Translations under genes and position numbers: made by a program
Source of the DNA: Nonlabens xylanidelens
GTDB taxonomy: Bacteria; Bacteroidota; Bacteroidia; Flavobacteriales; Flavobacteriaceae
Direction of reading: 5' to 3'
Length of the DNA: 64,000 nt
Assembly (NCBI RefSeq): GCF_002934445.1
Contig: NZ_PTJE01000003.1
Span: 248,001 to 312,000, forward strand
In this document: positions 52,984-60,754 of the stretch, piece by piece
Layout: each line of letters opens with the position of its first letter
Position numbering within the stretch: the first letter of the stretch is position 1
Notes under the pieces: generated by a model
Databases searched by the model: none
The model's input: the letters and a program-made list of their open reading frames with translations, nothing else
Told to the model about the DNA's origin: nothing

Positions 52984-52991
52984 TATTTTTG
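52984..52991 (+). promoter_or_regulatory. -7 promoter element of glnA
   Basis: TATTTTTG fits TANNTTTG, 30 bp before the ATG at 53022. No TTG lies at -33, which suggests dependence on an activator. Confidence 0.6.
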
Positions 52992-53021
52992 CGGTGTATT
53001 TTATTAAAATAACACCACATC

Positions 53022-55208
53022 ATGTCTACATTAAGATTTAATGCCTTAAAAGAAACACTCAATCGCCAGCCTATTGAAGTGAATGAACCAAAACGTCGTA
53101 GCGATATATTCGGAAAGAATGTATTCAACAAATATGCGATGCGCCAGCACTTAACTAAGCAAGCTTACAAAAGTGTCATAGACGCTATGGAAAACGGCAC
53201 TAAAATAAGCCGTGAAGTAGCAGATCATATTTCTACAGGTATGAAAGAATGGTCTATCCAGAATGGTGCAACACACTATACTCACTGGTTCCAACCACTT
53301 ACTGGTGGTACTGCAGAGAAGCATGATGCTTTCTTTGAACTAGAAATGGATGGTGAAGTAATAGAAAAATTTGGTGGTGGACAGTTAGTTCAACAAGAAC
53401 CAGATGCATCTTCTTTCCCTAATGGTGGAATAAGAAACACATTTGAAGCTCGTGGTTACACAGCTTGGGATCCTACATCACCTGCATTTATTATGGGAAC
53501 TACATTATGTATTCCTACTGTATTTATAGCTTACACAGGAGAAGCTCTAGATTACAAAACACCTTTACTACGTTCTTTACAGGTAGTAGATCAAGCAGCA
53601 ACAGATGTATGTAAATACTTTGATAAAAACGTTTCTAAAGTAGTTGCTACCTTAGGATGGGAACAAGAATATTTCTTAATAGATGCTGCTCTTGCAGACT
53701 CACGTCCAGATTTACAAATGGCTGGTCGTACTTTATTAGGACACTCCTCTGCAAAAGGACAACAACTAGACGATCATTACTTCGGTTCTATACCATCTAG
53801 AGTATTGAACTACATGCGTGACATGGAAACAGAATGTATGCTTTTAGGTATACCTGTTAAAACACGTCACAATGAGGTTGCTCCTAACCAGTTTGAGCTT
53901 GCTCCTATATTTGAAGAAGCAAACCTTGCGGTAGATCACAACTCTTTATTAATGGATGTGATGAGAAAAGTAGCTTCACGTCACAACTTTAAAGTATTAT
54001 TCCATGAAAAGCCATTTGCAGGAGTAAACGGTTCTGGAAAACACAATAACTGGTCACTTGCGACTAACACTGGTGTAAATTTACTTTCTCCAGGTAGTAC
54101 ACCTATGAAGAACTTACAGTTCTTAACTTTCTTTGTGAACACTATTAAAGCTGTACACGATAACGAAGAGTTAGTTAGAGCAACTATCGCTAGTGCCTCA
54201 AACGACCACCGTTTAGGAGCAAATGAAGCGCCACCAGCAATTATTTCTGTATTTATAGGCTCTCAATTAACTAAGGTTCTTGACGAATTAGAGAAAGTAA
54301 CTGATGGAAAACTTTCTCCAGAAGAAAAAACAGATCTTAAACTTAATGTAGTAGGTAAAATTCCAGAAGTAATTCTTGATAACACAGACCGTAACCGTAC
54401 GTCACCATTTGCATTTACAGGTAATAAGTTTGAATTACGTGCCGTAGGTTCTACAGCAAACTGTGCAAATCCTATGACCGTTCTTAACGCGATAGTTGCA
54501 AAACAATTAATCGAGTTTAAAGAAGAAGTAGACGCACTTATTAAGGACAAAAAACTTAAGAAAGACGAGGCTATTTTTAATGTATTGCGTGAGTACATCA
54601 AGCAATCTAAGAAGATACGTTTTGAAGGTGATGGTTATGGAGAAGCATGGGAAAAAGAAGCTAAAAAACGTGGACTAAGCAATAACAAAACAACTCCTAC
54701 TGCTCTTAAAGCAAAAGTTTCTAAGAAAACGATAAAGCTTTATGAAGACCTAAACATCATGAGTAAGGTCGAGACAGAATCTCGTTATGAAATTGAGGTA
54801 GAAGAATATGCAATGCGCATCCAGATTGAGGGACGTATCCTAGGTGACATCGCACGTAATCATGTGATTCCTACAGCAGTTAAGTATCAAAACAGATTGA
54901 TAGAAAACGTAGTAGGATTAAAAGAAATCTACGGTAAAGACTTTAAAAAGTATGCCAAAGAGCAAATGATTCTTATTGAAGATATCTCAGAACACATTGA
55001 GAAAATCAACAAGGGAATTACAGAAATGACTGATGCTCGTAAAAAAGCAAACAAAGCTAAAAACGCTGAAGAAACTGCTGCTCAATACTGCGATAACGTA
55101 AAACCTTACTTTGATGTGATACGTTACAGCTGTGATAAATTAGAATTATTAGTAGATGATGAATTATGGCCACTTACTAAGTACCGTGAGTTATTATTTA
55201 CTCGTTAA
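53022..55208 (+). CDS. glnN: Glutamine synthetase type III
   Basis: A 728-residue GSIII enzyme, the long form found in Bacteroidota and cyanobacteria, which makes glutamine from glutamate, ammonium and ATP. Motifs include WFQPLTGGTAEKHDAF, GGGQLVQQEPDASSFPNGGIRNTFEARGYTAWDP, ATLGWEQEYFLID, KTRHNEVAPNQFELAPIFE and HEKPFAGVNGSGKHNNWSL (catalytic and metal sites), and NRTSPFAFTGNKFELRAVGS. A site shared with amtB lies upstream. It has a terminator at 55231-55262. Confidence 0.97.
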   Translation: MSTLRFNALKETLNRQPIEVNEPKRRSDIFGKNVFNKYAMRQHLTKQAYKSVIDAMENGTKISREVADHISTGMKEWSIQNGATHYTHWFQPLTGGTAEKHDAFFELEMDGEVIEKFGGGQLVQQEPDASSFPNGGIRNTFEARGYTAWDPTSPAFIMGTTLCIPTVFIAYTGEALDYKTPLLRSLQVVDQAATDVCKYFDKNVSKVVATLGWEQEYFLIDAALADSRPDLQMAGRTLLGHSSAKGQQLDDHYFGSIPSRVLNYMRDMETECMLLGIPVKTRHNEVAPNQFELAPIFEEANLAVDHNSLLMDVMRKVASRHNFKVLFHEKPFAGVNGSGKHNNWSLATNTGVNLLSPGSTPMKNLQFLTFFVNTIKAVHDNEELVRATIASASNDHRLGANEAPPAIISVFIGSQLTKVLDELEKVTDGKLSPEEKTDLKLNVVGKIPEVILDNTDRNRTSPFAFTGNKFELRAVGSTANCANPMTVLNAIVAKQLIEFKEEVDALIKDKKLKKDEAIFNVLREYIKQSKKIRFEGDGYGEAWEKEAKKRGLSNNKTTPTALKAKVSKKTIKLYEDLNIMSKVETESRYEIEVEEYAMRIQIEGRILGDIARNHVIPTAVKYQNRLIENVVGLKEIYGKDFKKYAKEQMILIEDISEHIEKINKGITEMTDARKKANKAKNAEETAAQYCDNVKPYFDVIRYSCDKLELLVDDELWPLTKYRELLFTR

Positions 55209-55230
55209 TCAACTAGTTAATAAATGATTT

Positions 55231-55262
55231 AAAAGCCTCTAATTTTATTATTAGAGGCTTTT
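55231..55262 (+). terminator. Rho-independent terminator of glnN
   Basis: AAAAGCCTCTAAT pairs perfectly with ATTAGAGGCTTTT around a 6-base loop, followed by T-rich sequence. Confidence 0.9.
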
Positions 55263-55270
55263 TTATGTTT

Positions 55271-55286
55271 CGCTTTCGCGAAAGCG
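55271..55286. repeat. Iterated palindrome copy 13, intergenic
   Basis: Exact copy, extended to TTTCGC...GCGGAAA with one break in symmetry, 8 bp after the glnN terminator. Confidence 0.95.
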
Positions 55287-55527
55287 GAAACGAAAAAACA
55301 ATAATCAAAATAAGTAGTCAGACCATAAAACCAGACTATATATACGATAGAAAAAGGTGAAGTATGTCTCATCTACTTTGTTAGCTTTAAAAATAGCAGC
55401 GATATTTTAAGTGGATGTTCTTTAAATTTTTGAAAGAGAACCATCTGATTGGGATATTTCTTAACAACCTATTCATACTTTTTACTTAATACTTAAAAGT
55501 TAATAGCTCTTAATTGCTTGTAAATAT

Positions 55528-55535
55528 TAAATTTG
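55528..55535 (+). promoter_or_regulatory. -7 promoter element of purM, leaderless layout
   Basis: TAAATTTG fits TANNTTTG and ends 4 bp before the ATG at 55540, so the mRNA is predicted to begin at or next to the start codon. Confidence 0.5.
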
Positions 55536-55539
55536 CCAT

Positions 55540-56718
55540 ATGAGCCAAGACATTTCCAAAAGATATGCGCAGCGTGGTGTAAGCGCTGGCAAAGAAGACG
55601 TACATAACGCGATAAAAAACGTAGATAAAGGACTGTTTCCACAGGCTTTTTGTAAAATAGTACCAGATTCTCTAACAGGATCTGAAGATCACTGCCTTAT
55701 TATGCATGCAGACGGTGCTGGGACAAAGTCTAGTCTAGCCTACATGTACTGGAAAGAAACTGGAGACATATCGGTCTGGAAAGGAATCGCTCAAGATGCT
55801 TTAATAATGAATGTAGACGACTTACTTTGTGTAGGCGCAACAGATAACATTCTACTTTCTAGCACTATAGGAAGAAATAAAAACCTCATTACAGGAGAAG
55901 TAATCAGTGCTATTATCAACGGTACAGAAGAACTTATCGCAGATTTAAAATCACACGGCGTAGAAATTATTTCTACCGGTGGAGAAACGGCCGATGTTGG
56001 TGATCTAGTAAGAACCATTATCGTAGACTCTACCGTTACCGCACGTATGAAACGCAGTGATGTAGTAGACAATGCAAACATAAAAGCTGGTGACGTAATA
56101 GTAGGTCTTTCTAGCTCTGGACAGGCCACTTATGAAACAGAATATAACGGTGGTATGGGATCTAATGGTCTTACCAGCGCTAGACACGATGTTTTTAATA
56201 AGAGCCTAAAAGAAAAATTCCCTGCGAGTTATGATCCAGCAGTACCAGAAGATCTAGTTTATTCCGGTTCAAAAAACCTAACTGACGCTGTAGAAGGCAG
56301 CCCGCTAGATGCAGGTAAATTAGTCCTTTCTCCTACTCGTACCTATGCACCTATCATTAAAAAGATATTGAGCAATGTAAATCGTGCAGATTTGCACGGT
56401 ATGGTTCACTGCTCTGGTGGTGCACAAACTAAAATTTTACACTTTGTAAAAGACCTGCACATCATCAAAGACAACATGTTTGAATTGCCACCACTTTTCA
56501 AAATGATACAAGAAGAATCTGGTACCGACTGGAAAGAAATGTATCAGGTTTTCAACATGGGACATCGCATGGAACTTTATGTAAATGAATCTATAGCACA
56601 AGAAATTATAGAGATTTCTAAGTCATTTAATGTAGATGCAAAAATCATAGGTCGTGTAGAAGCTGCAAGCTCTAAGAAACTTACTATCGATAGTGAGTTT
56701 GGTGTTTTTGAGTATTAG
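55540..56718 (+). CDS. purM: Phosphoribosylformylglycinamidine cyclo-ligase (AIR synthetase)
   Basis: PurM closes the imidazole ring in purine synthesis using ATP. The 392-residue Bacteroidota-type protein is longer than the 345-residue E. coli form. Recognisable are RYAQRGVSAGKEDVHNAIK, IMHADGAGTKSSLAYMYW, DALIMNVDDLLCVGATDNILLSS, GGETADVGDLVRTIIVDSTVTARM, GDVIVGLSSSGQATYETEYNGGMGSNGLT and the late HGMVHCSGGAQTKILHF and FNMGHRMELYV segments. It is a single-gene unit. Confidence 0.92.
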   Translation: MSQDISKRYAQRGVSAGKEDVHNAIKNVDKGLFPQAFCKIVPDSLTGSEDHCLIMHADGAGTKSSLAYMYWKETGDISVWKGIAQDALIMNVDDLLCVGATDNILLSSTIGRNKNLITGEVISAIINGTEELIADLKSHGVEIISTGGETADVGDLVRTIIVDSTVTARMKRSDVVDNANIKAGDVIVGLSSSGQATYETEYNGGMGSNGLTSARHDVFNKSLKEKFPASYDPAVPEDLVYSGSKNLTDAVEGSPLDAGKLVLSPTRTYAPIIKKILSNVNRADLHGMVHCSGGAQTKILHFVKDLHIIKDNMFELPPLFKMIQEESGTDWKEMYQVFNMGHRMELYVNESIAQEIIEISKSFNVDAKIIGRVEAASSKKLTIDSEFGVFEY

Positions 56719-56763
56719 ATTATAAAAGTATCTAGGGTAATTACAAGGTATACTCAAAATTAA

Positions 56764-56820
56764 TTCAGTGTGACAAGTTATGTTTTCCTGTCACGCTGAA
56801 TTTATTTCAGCGTCTTATCG
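56764..56820. repeat. REP-like hairpin array, left of the GIY-YIG gene
   Basis: TTCAGTGTGACA (56764-56775) faces its near complement TGTCACGCTGAA (56789-56800), and the latter runs into a second hairpin, CGCTGAA/TTCAGCG (56794-56812). The minus-strand reading CGATAAG...GCTGAAA...TTCAGC.TGACAG is repeated right of the gene in inverted orientation. Confidence 0.72.
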
Positions 56821-56837
56821 ATAGGAACTCAAAAAGA

Positions 56838-57146
56838 TTATTCTAGCACCCAACCTGCCGCAAGATCCTGCCATTCAGGATTTTCTTCTTCGATCAAATT
56901 TATTTTCCATTCTCGATGCCAATTCTTCAATTGCTTTTCTCTCGCAATGGCATCATTGATATACTGAAATTCTTCGAAGTAGATTAATTTATGAGCGTTG
57001 TACTTTTTAGTAAAAGCAGATCCTTCTCCTAATCGGTGTCTTCTTAACCTATCGTCAATTCCACCGGTAACACCGATGTATAGAACACCGCCTTTCTTAT
57101 TTGTAAGAATATAAATCCAATAAAGGTGTAGTGATCTTATTGCCAT
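56838..57146 (-). CDS. GIY-YIG nuclease-domain protein
   Basis: A 102-residue single-domain protein of the UvrC-like/URI group: YWIYILTNKKGGVLYIGVTGGIDDRLRRHRLGEG carries the GIY-YIG motif (YIL...YIG) with the catalytic Arg, and FEEFQYINDAIAREKQLKNWHREWK the Glu and Asn region. Such proteins are scattered widely in Bacteroidota, often between short palindromic repeats. Here inverted hairpin repeats flank the gene on both sides (56764-56820 and 57187-57213). A role in repeat spread or DNA repair is possible but unproven. Confidence 0.9.
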   Translation of the reverse strand: MAIRSLHLYWIYILTNKKGGVLYIGVTGGIDDRLRRHRLGEGSAFTKKYNAHKLIYFEEFQYINDAIAREKQLKNWHREWKINLIEEENPEWQDLAAGWVLE

Positions 57147-57186
57147 GGAAGTAAGATAACTTAAAATCCTCGATAAGTTCCAACAG

Positions 57187-57213
57187 ATGCTGAAACGAGT
57201 TCAGCATGACAGT
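57187..57213. repeat. REP-like hairpin, right of the GIY-YIG gene
   Basis: ATGCTGAA-ACGAG-TTCAGCAT followed by GACAG. It matches the left copy in inverted orientation, including an upstream CGATAAG (57172-57178 region). Confidence 0.72.
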
Positions 57214-57231
57214 CTCTTTTCTTTTTTTTTG

Positions 57232-57735
57232 TTACGCTCTATTTATTTGCGCATCCCCATAATCCTTCAACATTTCCTTCACAACCTCCAACTTCGGCTC
57301 AATATATCGTTTACAAAACGGTGCTTCTGGTCTTGTCTTGTAATAATTTTGTATCGATTCTCGCGATGCTTCAAAAGATGAAAACGGAATGATATGAGTG
57401 ATGTATTTTTCGTTCCGCTTTCGCGAAAGCGAGAACACAATATCCTCTATCCTACTTTTCATTTCTTCATCAAAATAATAAATAGCACTGCGGTAATCCT
57501 CACGCCTGCTGTGTTCCTTAGTCGAAGAATGTGTCTGCAAATGAATATCGATTAATTTTTCTAGATTCATAGAATCAGTAAGATGGACGATTACGGCCTC
57601 ACTTCTAGTTTCAAATGGTGTGACACTAGAGACATAACCTTGTTCTACTCTCACCACACCGGTAATCGACTGAAATACAGCTTCTGTACACCAATGACAG
57701 CCACCTCCTAAGCCTAGTTTCAAATCTGTTTTCAT
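57232..57735 (-). CDS. msrA: Peptide-methionine (S)-S-oxide reductase (MsrA family)
   Basis: A 167-residue MsrA: GLGGGCHWCTEAVFQSITGVVRVEQGYV is the active-site region with Cys 13, where most enzymes have GCFWC and this one has GCHWC. TRSEAVIVHL and THSSTKEHSRREDYRSAIYYFDEE follow as the substrate-binding part (the family usually reads DPTTxNRQGNDxGxQYRS). The palindrome at 57416-57431 is read as LSRK. The ATG at 57735 is chosen over an upstream TTG. The altered motifs suggest a divergent paralogue. Confidence 0.85.
   Translation of the reverse strand: MKTDLKLGLGGGCHWCTEAVFQSITGVVRVEQGYVSSVTPFETRSEAVIVHLTDSMNLEKLIDIHLQTHSSTKEHSRREDYRSAIYYFDEEMKSRIEDIVFSLSRKRNEKYITHIIPFSSFEASRESIQNYYKTRPEAPFCKRYIEPKLEVVKEMLKDYGDAQINRA
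57416..57431. repeat. Iterated palindrome copy 14, inside msrA
   Basis: Exact copy read as LSRK in the msrA frame. Confidence 0.95.
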
Positions 57736-57798
57736 AAGCAAGATTATAGTTTAAAATTAGAAGCAAATTCCGTATTTTCGCAACACTTGATATAGACC

Positions 57799-58875
57799 AT
57801 GATAGATAAATTAAATATTGTAAAAAATCGTTTTGACGAGGTAAACGACCTAATCATTCAACCAGATATTATATCTGATCAAAAACGATACGTACAACTG
57901 ACCAAAGAATATAAAGATCTTAAAAATCTCATGGATAAACGTGAGATTTATATAGAATTAACTGCAAATCTTGATGAGGCAAAAGAAATCATAGCAGACG
58001 GTAGCGATGCTGATATGGTTGAGATGGCTCAAATGCAACTAGATGAAGCTAAAGAGGCTATTCCTGCTCTTGAAGAAGAGATACGCATGATGCTGGTTCC
58101 TAAAGATCCAGAAGATGCAAAGAATGCTGTAATGGAAATACGTGCTGGTGCAGGTGGTGACGAGGCGAGTATTTTTGCTGGTGATTTATTTAGAATGTAT
58201 GAAAAATACTGTTCTAGTAAAGGCTGGAGTACGAGTGTTGTTGATACCAGTCATGGTACTAGTGGTGGTTATAAAGAAATTATTCTAGAAGTAAATGGTG
58301 AAGATGTGTATGGAACACTCAAGTTTGAAGCTGGAGTGCACCGTGTACAACGTGTACCCCAAACTGAAACTCAAGGTCGTGTGCACACGAGTGCCGCTAC
58401 GGTAATGGTACTTCCTGAGGCCGAAGAATTTGACGTAGAACTGGACATGACAGAAGTACGCATAGAACGTACTACTTCTACAGGTCCTGGTGGACAGTCG
58501 GTAAACACTACTTATAGTGCGATAAAATTACACCACGAGCCTACTGGTATGATCGTGAGTTGTCAAGATCAAAAATCGTCGCATAAAAACTTAGAAAAAG
58601 CTTTAAAGGTTTTACGTTCTCGTTTATATGAAATGGAGCTTGCTAAGAAAATGGAAGCCGATTCTGAAAAGCGTAAAAGTATGGTAAGTTCTGGTGACCG
58701 TAGTGCCAAAATTAGAACTTATAACTACTCACAAGGACGTGTTACAGATCACCGTATCAACCTTACTTTATATGATCTAGATAACATTATCAATGGTGAT
58801 ATTCAAAAAATCATCGACGAGCTTCAACTGGTAGATAATACCGAGAAGTTGAAAATGACGGATGAAGGTTTATAA
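57799..58875 (+). CDS. prfA: Peptide chain release factor 1
   Basis: RF1 ends translation at UAA and UAG. The 358-residue protein has the coiled N-terminal domain, [18 protein letters not shown], the codon-recognition motif PxT (here PQT in [10 protein letters not shown]), the catalytic GGQ in [16 protein letters not shown] and RIRTYNY-like [19 protein letters not shown]. PrmC, which methylates the GGQ glutamine, is encoded at 9.8 kb. A GC-rich hairpin array follows before pyrF. Confidence 0.96.
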   Translation: MIDKLNIVKNRFDEVNDLIIQPDIISDQKRYVQLTKEYKDLKNLMDKREIYIELTANLDEAKEIIADGSDADMVEMAQMQLDEAKEAIPALEEEIRMMLVPKDPEDAKNAVMEIRAGAGGDEASIFAGDLFRMYEKYCSSKGWSTSVVDTSHGTSGGYKEIILEVNGEDVYGTLKFEAGVHRVQRVPQTETQGRVHTSAATVMVLPEAEEFDVELDMTEVRIERTTSTGPGGQSVNTTYSAIKLHHEPTGMIVSCQDQKSSHKNLEKALKVLRSRLYEMELAKKMEADSEKRKSMVSSGDRSAKIRTYNYSQGRVTDHRINLTLYDLDNIINGDIQKIIDELQLVDNTEKLKMTDEGL

Positions 58876-58973
58876 CGGCGCATGCCATGTGCCGAAACAT
58901 ATTTTCAGTTCATATATACCAATATTGACGCATCGCATCCATCAAACTCAGTAAAGGGCGGATCGCATCCGCC
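58876..58973. repeat. GC-rich hairpin array between prfA and pyrF
   Basis: First hairpin 58876-58894 (CGGCGCAT-GCC-ATGTGCCG, one G-T pair), second 58957-58973 (GGCGGAT-CGC-ATCCGCC), and a related unpaired copy between them (CGCATCGCATCC, about 58929-58940). Both hairpins are followed by GAAA. The base composition contrasts strongly with the AT-rich surroundings. Confidence 0.72.
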
Positions 58974-58988
58974 GAAATAACTACCTCT

Positions 58989-59798
58989 ATGACCTTAGAA
59001 AAACTTTACTCTCAAATACAAGAAAAAAAATCCTTCCTATGCGTAGGATTGGATGTTGATCTAGAAAAAATACCTGCTCAGTTATTACAGGAAGAAGATC
59101 CTATTTTTGCATTTTCAAAAGCTATTATTGATGCAACTCATGATCTATGTGTAGCTTATAAACCTAATACGGCTTTTTTTGAAGCTTATGGTGTAAAAGG
59201 CTGGATGGCTTTAGAAAAAACGATCAATTACCTCAACGAGAATTATCCAGATCATTTCACTATAGCCGATGCTAAACGTGGCGATATAGGAAATACGTCA
59301 ACAAGATATGCCAAGGCTTTTTATGAAGACTTGAATTTTGATAGCGTAACGATTGCTCCATATATGGGAAAAGACTCTGTGGAGCCGTTTCTTGCATTTG
59401 AAGATAAGTTTGCCATTTTACTAGCACTTACTTCTAATCAAGGTGCCTTTGATTTTCAGACTAAAACTGTAGATGGAAAACCTCTATATCAAGAAGTTCT
59501 TAAAACAGCTTCTCAATATGAGAATAGTGATAGATTAATGTATGTAGTAGGTGCTACAAAAGCAGAATATCTAGCTGATATTAGAAAAATAGTTCCAAAA
59601 TCTTTTTTACTAGTCCCTGGAGTTGGTGCTCAAGGTGGCTCACTTGAAGAAGTAGTAAAATATGGAAAGAATGATCAAATAGGATTGTTAGTAAACTCTT
59701 CACGTGGTATTATCTATGCATCTAATGGTAGTGACTTTGCAGAGGCTGCAAGAGCAAAAGCTCTCGATTTACAGCAACAAATGGCCGACTTGATCTAG
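58989..59798 (+). CDS. pyrF: Orotidine 5'-phosphate decarboxylase (type 2)
   Basis: PyrF decarboxylates OMP to UMP, the last step of pyrimidine synthesis. The 269 residues fit the longer type 2 form. Key motifs are [27 protein letters not shown], the catalytic [11 protein letters not shown] (Lys and Asp pair) and [16 protein letters not shown] with [13 protein letters not shown]. It is separated from prfA by the hairpin array and ends at a long hairpin shared with the convergent methyltransferase gene. Confidence 0.96.
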   Translation: MTLEKLYSQIQEKKSFLCVGLDVDLEKIPAQLLQEEDPIFAFSKAIIDATHDLCVAYKPNTAFFEAYGVKGWMALEKTINYLNENYPDHFTIADAKRGDIGNTSTRYAKAFYEDLNFDSVTIAPYMGKDSVEPFLAFEDKFAILLALTSNQGAFDFQTKTVDGKPLYQEVLKTASQYENSDRLMYVVGATKAEYLADIRKIVPKSFLLVPGVGAQGGSLEEVVKYGKNDQIGLLVNSSRGIIYASNGSDFAEAARAKALDLQQQMADLI

Positions 59799-59828
59799 GT
59801 AACGGTCATTTAAAAATTTTATCCAATA

Positions 59829-59880
59829 TTTCATAATCCCTTATCTAATTCGTTTAAGAATTAAATAAGGGATTATGAAA
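59829..59880. terminator. Long hairpin between convergent pyrF and methyltransferase genes
   Basis: A 16-bp perfect stem (TTTCATAATCCCTTAT / ATAAGGGATTATGAAA) continued by TAATTC/GAATTA after one mismatch. It lacks a strong T-run, so it may act as a processing or stabilising structure as well as a terminator. Confidence 0.7.
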
Positions 59881-59909
59881 TTATAATTGAATTAACCTTT
59901 ACGGCTATT

Positions 59910-60710
59910 TTAATTTTTAAAAATCATGATCAAACGATCTGAAGTTTCTTGATCGTAATCTTCTAACTGGTAATTACCATAAACATCTATTAACTCTACT
60001 CCTGCTGCTGCAAAATAACTTTGAAAATCTTCTAAAGTTAATGCACTTACACGCTCAGTAAAATGGTAATCATGATCGTTATCTCTAAATTTTATGTCTT
60101 TGTAGATAAAGCCGTTTTCAAAACGTCGTGAGTTATGAAAGGTGATTCCTTCTTCTGTTTTAGAGTTTTCTTTTACTAGGTTTTCAACTACATAATGTGC
60201 GTTCATAAAATCTATAACCGCATATCCACCTGGTTTTAAGTTTGACTTAATCGCCTCGATCGTTTTTAGATTATCTGCAGCATCATCAAAATATCCAAAA
60301 CTGGTAAATAGATTAAAAACAGCATCAAAAGTCTGGTCATAAGGAACGGTCATGTTGTGCACATGAAACTCTATTCGAGAAGCATCTATAGGATTTAAAT
60401 CTTTAATTCCTTCATTAATAGAAGGTGTAGAAGTGGTTTTTCTTAATTCCGCTTTCGCGAAAGCGATACTACTATCACTCAAATCAACACCAGTTACACG
60501 ATATCCTAATTTATTAAGATACATACTATGTCGTCCACGACCACAGGCTAAGTCCATGATATGAGAGTCTTTACTCAACTTTAAACGTTGTGTAAGTCGT
60601 TGCATAAACTGTCCAGCCTCTGTGTAATCACGATCTCTATATAAGATGTGATAATACGGTGTGTCGAACCAACTAGCGAACCATTGATCTGATGTGTTTA
60701 CATTGCTCAT
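59910..60710 (-). CDS. Class I SAM-dependent methyltransferase
   Basis: A 266-residue methyltransferase of unknown substrate: MDLACGRGRHSMYLNKLGYRVTGVDLSDSSIAFAKAE holds the SAM-binding motif I and the acidic end of strand 2, and FDAVFNLFTSFGYFDD and LKPGGYAVIDFMN follow as motifs II and III. The start at ATG 60710 (MSNVNTSDQW) is preferred to an upstream ATG, because a -7 element (60717-60724) lies between them. The palindrome at 60450-60465 encodes AFAKA directly after the SAM loop, a position where homologues also have A-K residues. Confidence 0.88.
   Translation of the reverse strand: MSNVNTSDQWFASWFDTPYYHILYRDRDYTEAGQFMQRLTQRLKLSKDSHIMDLACGRGRHSMYLNKLGYRVTGVDLSDSSIAFAKAELRKTTSTPSINEGIKDLNPIDASRIEFHVHNMTVPYDQTFDAVFNLFTSFGYFDDAADNLKTIEAIKSNLKPGGYAVIDFMNAHYVVENLVKENSKTEEGITFHNSRRFENGFIYKDIKFRDNDHDYHFTERVSALTLEDFQSYFAAAGVELIDVYGNYQLEDYDQETSDRLIMIFKN
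60450..60465. repeat. Iterated palindrome copy 15, inside the methyltransferase gene
   Basis: Exact copy read as AFAKA, preceded by AATTC. Confidence 0.95.
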
Positions 60711-60716
60711 AGACCG

Positions 60717-60724
60717 CAAAAATA
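60717..60724 (-). promoter_or_regulatory. -7 promoter element of the methyltransferase gene, leaderless layout
   Basis: TATTTTTG on the minus strand, 6 bp before the ATG at 60710, with TTTG 16 bp upstream. It is 3 bp from the divergent -7 element. Confidence 0.55.
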
Positions 60725-60727
60725 CCT

Positions 60728-60735
60728 TAATTTTG
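60728..60735 (+). promoter_or_regulatory. -7 promoter element of the RNA methyltransferase gene
   Basis: TAATTTTG, 19 bp before the ATG at 60755, with TTG 22 bp upstream (60703-60705). Confidence 0.55.
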
Positions 60736-60754
60736 CCGTTCAAATCTCACGAAA

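Larger units (their letters stand above)
55209..55539. other. 331-bp intergenic region between glnN and purM
   Basis: Contains the glnN terminator (55231-55262), palindrome copy 13 (55271-55286) and the purM promoter (55528-55535). The 240 bp in between are AT-rich and show no gene or clear repeat. Confidence 0.6.

Noticed and set aside
55320-55500. Small gene or riboswitch in the gap before purM
   Set aside because: Only very short frames occur (for example five codons near 55364), and the purM promoter lies at the ATG, so no leader RNA is expected.
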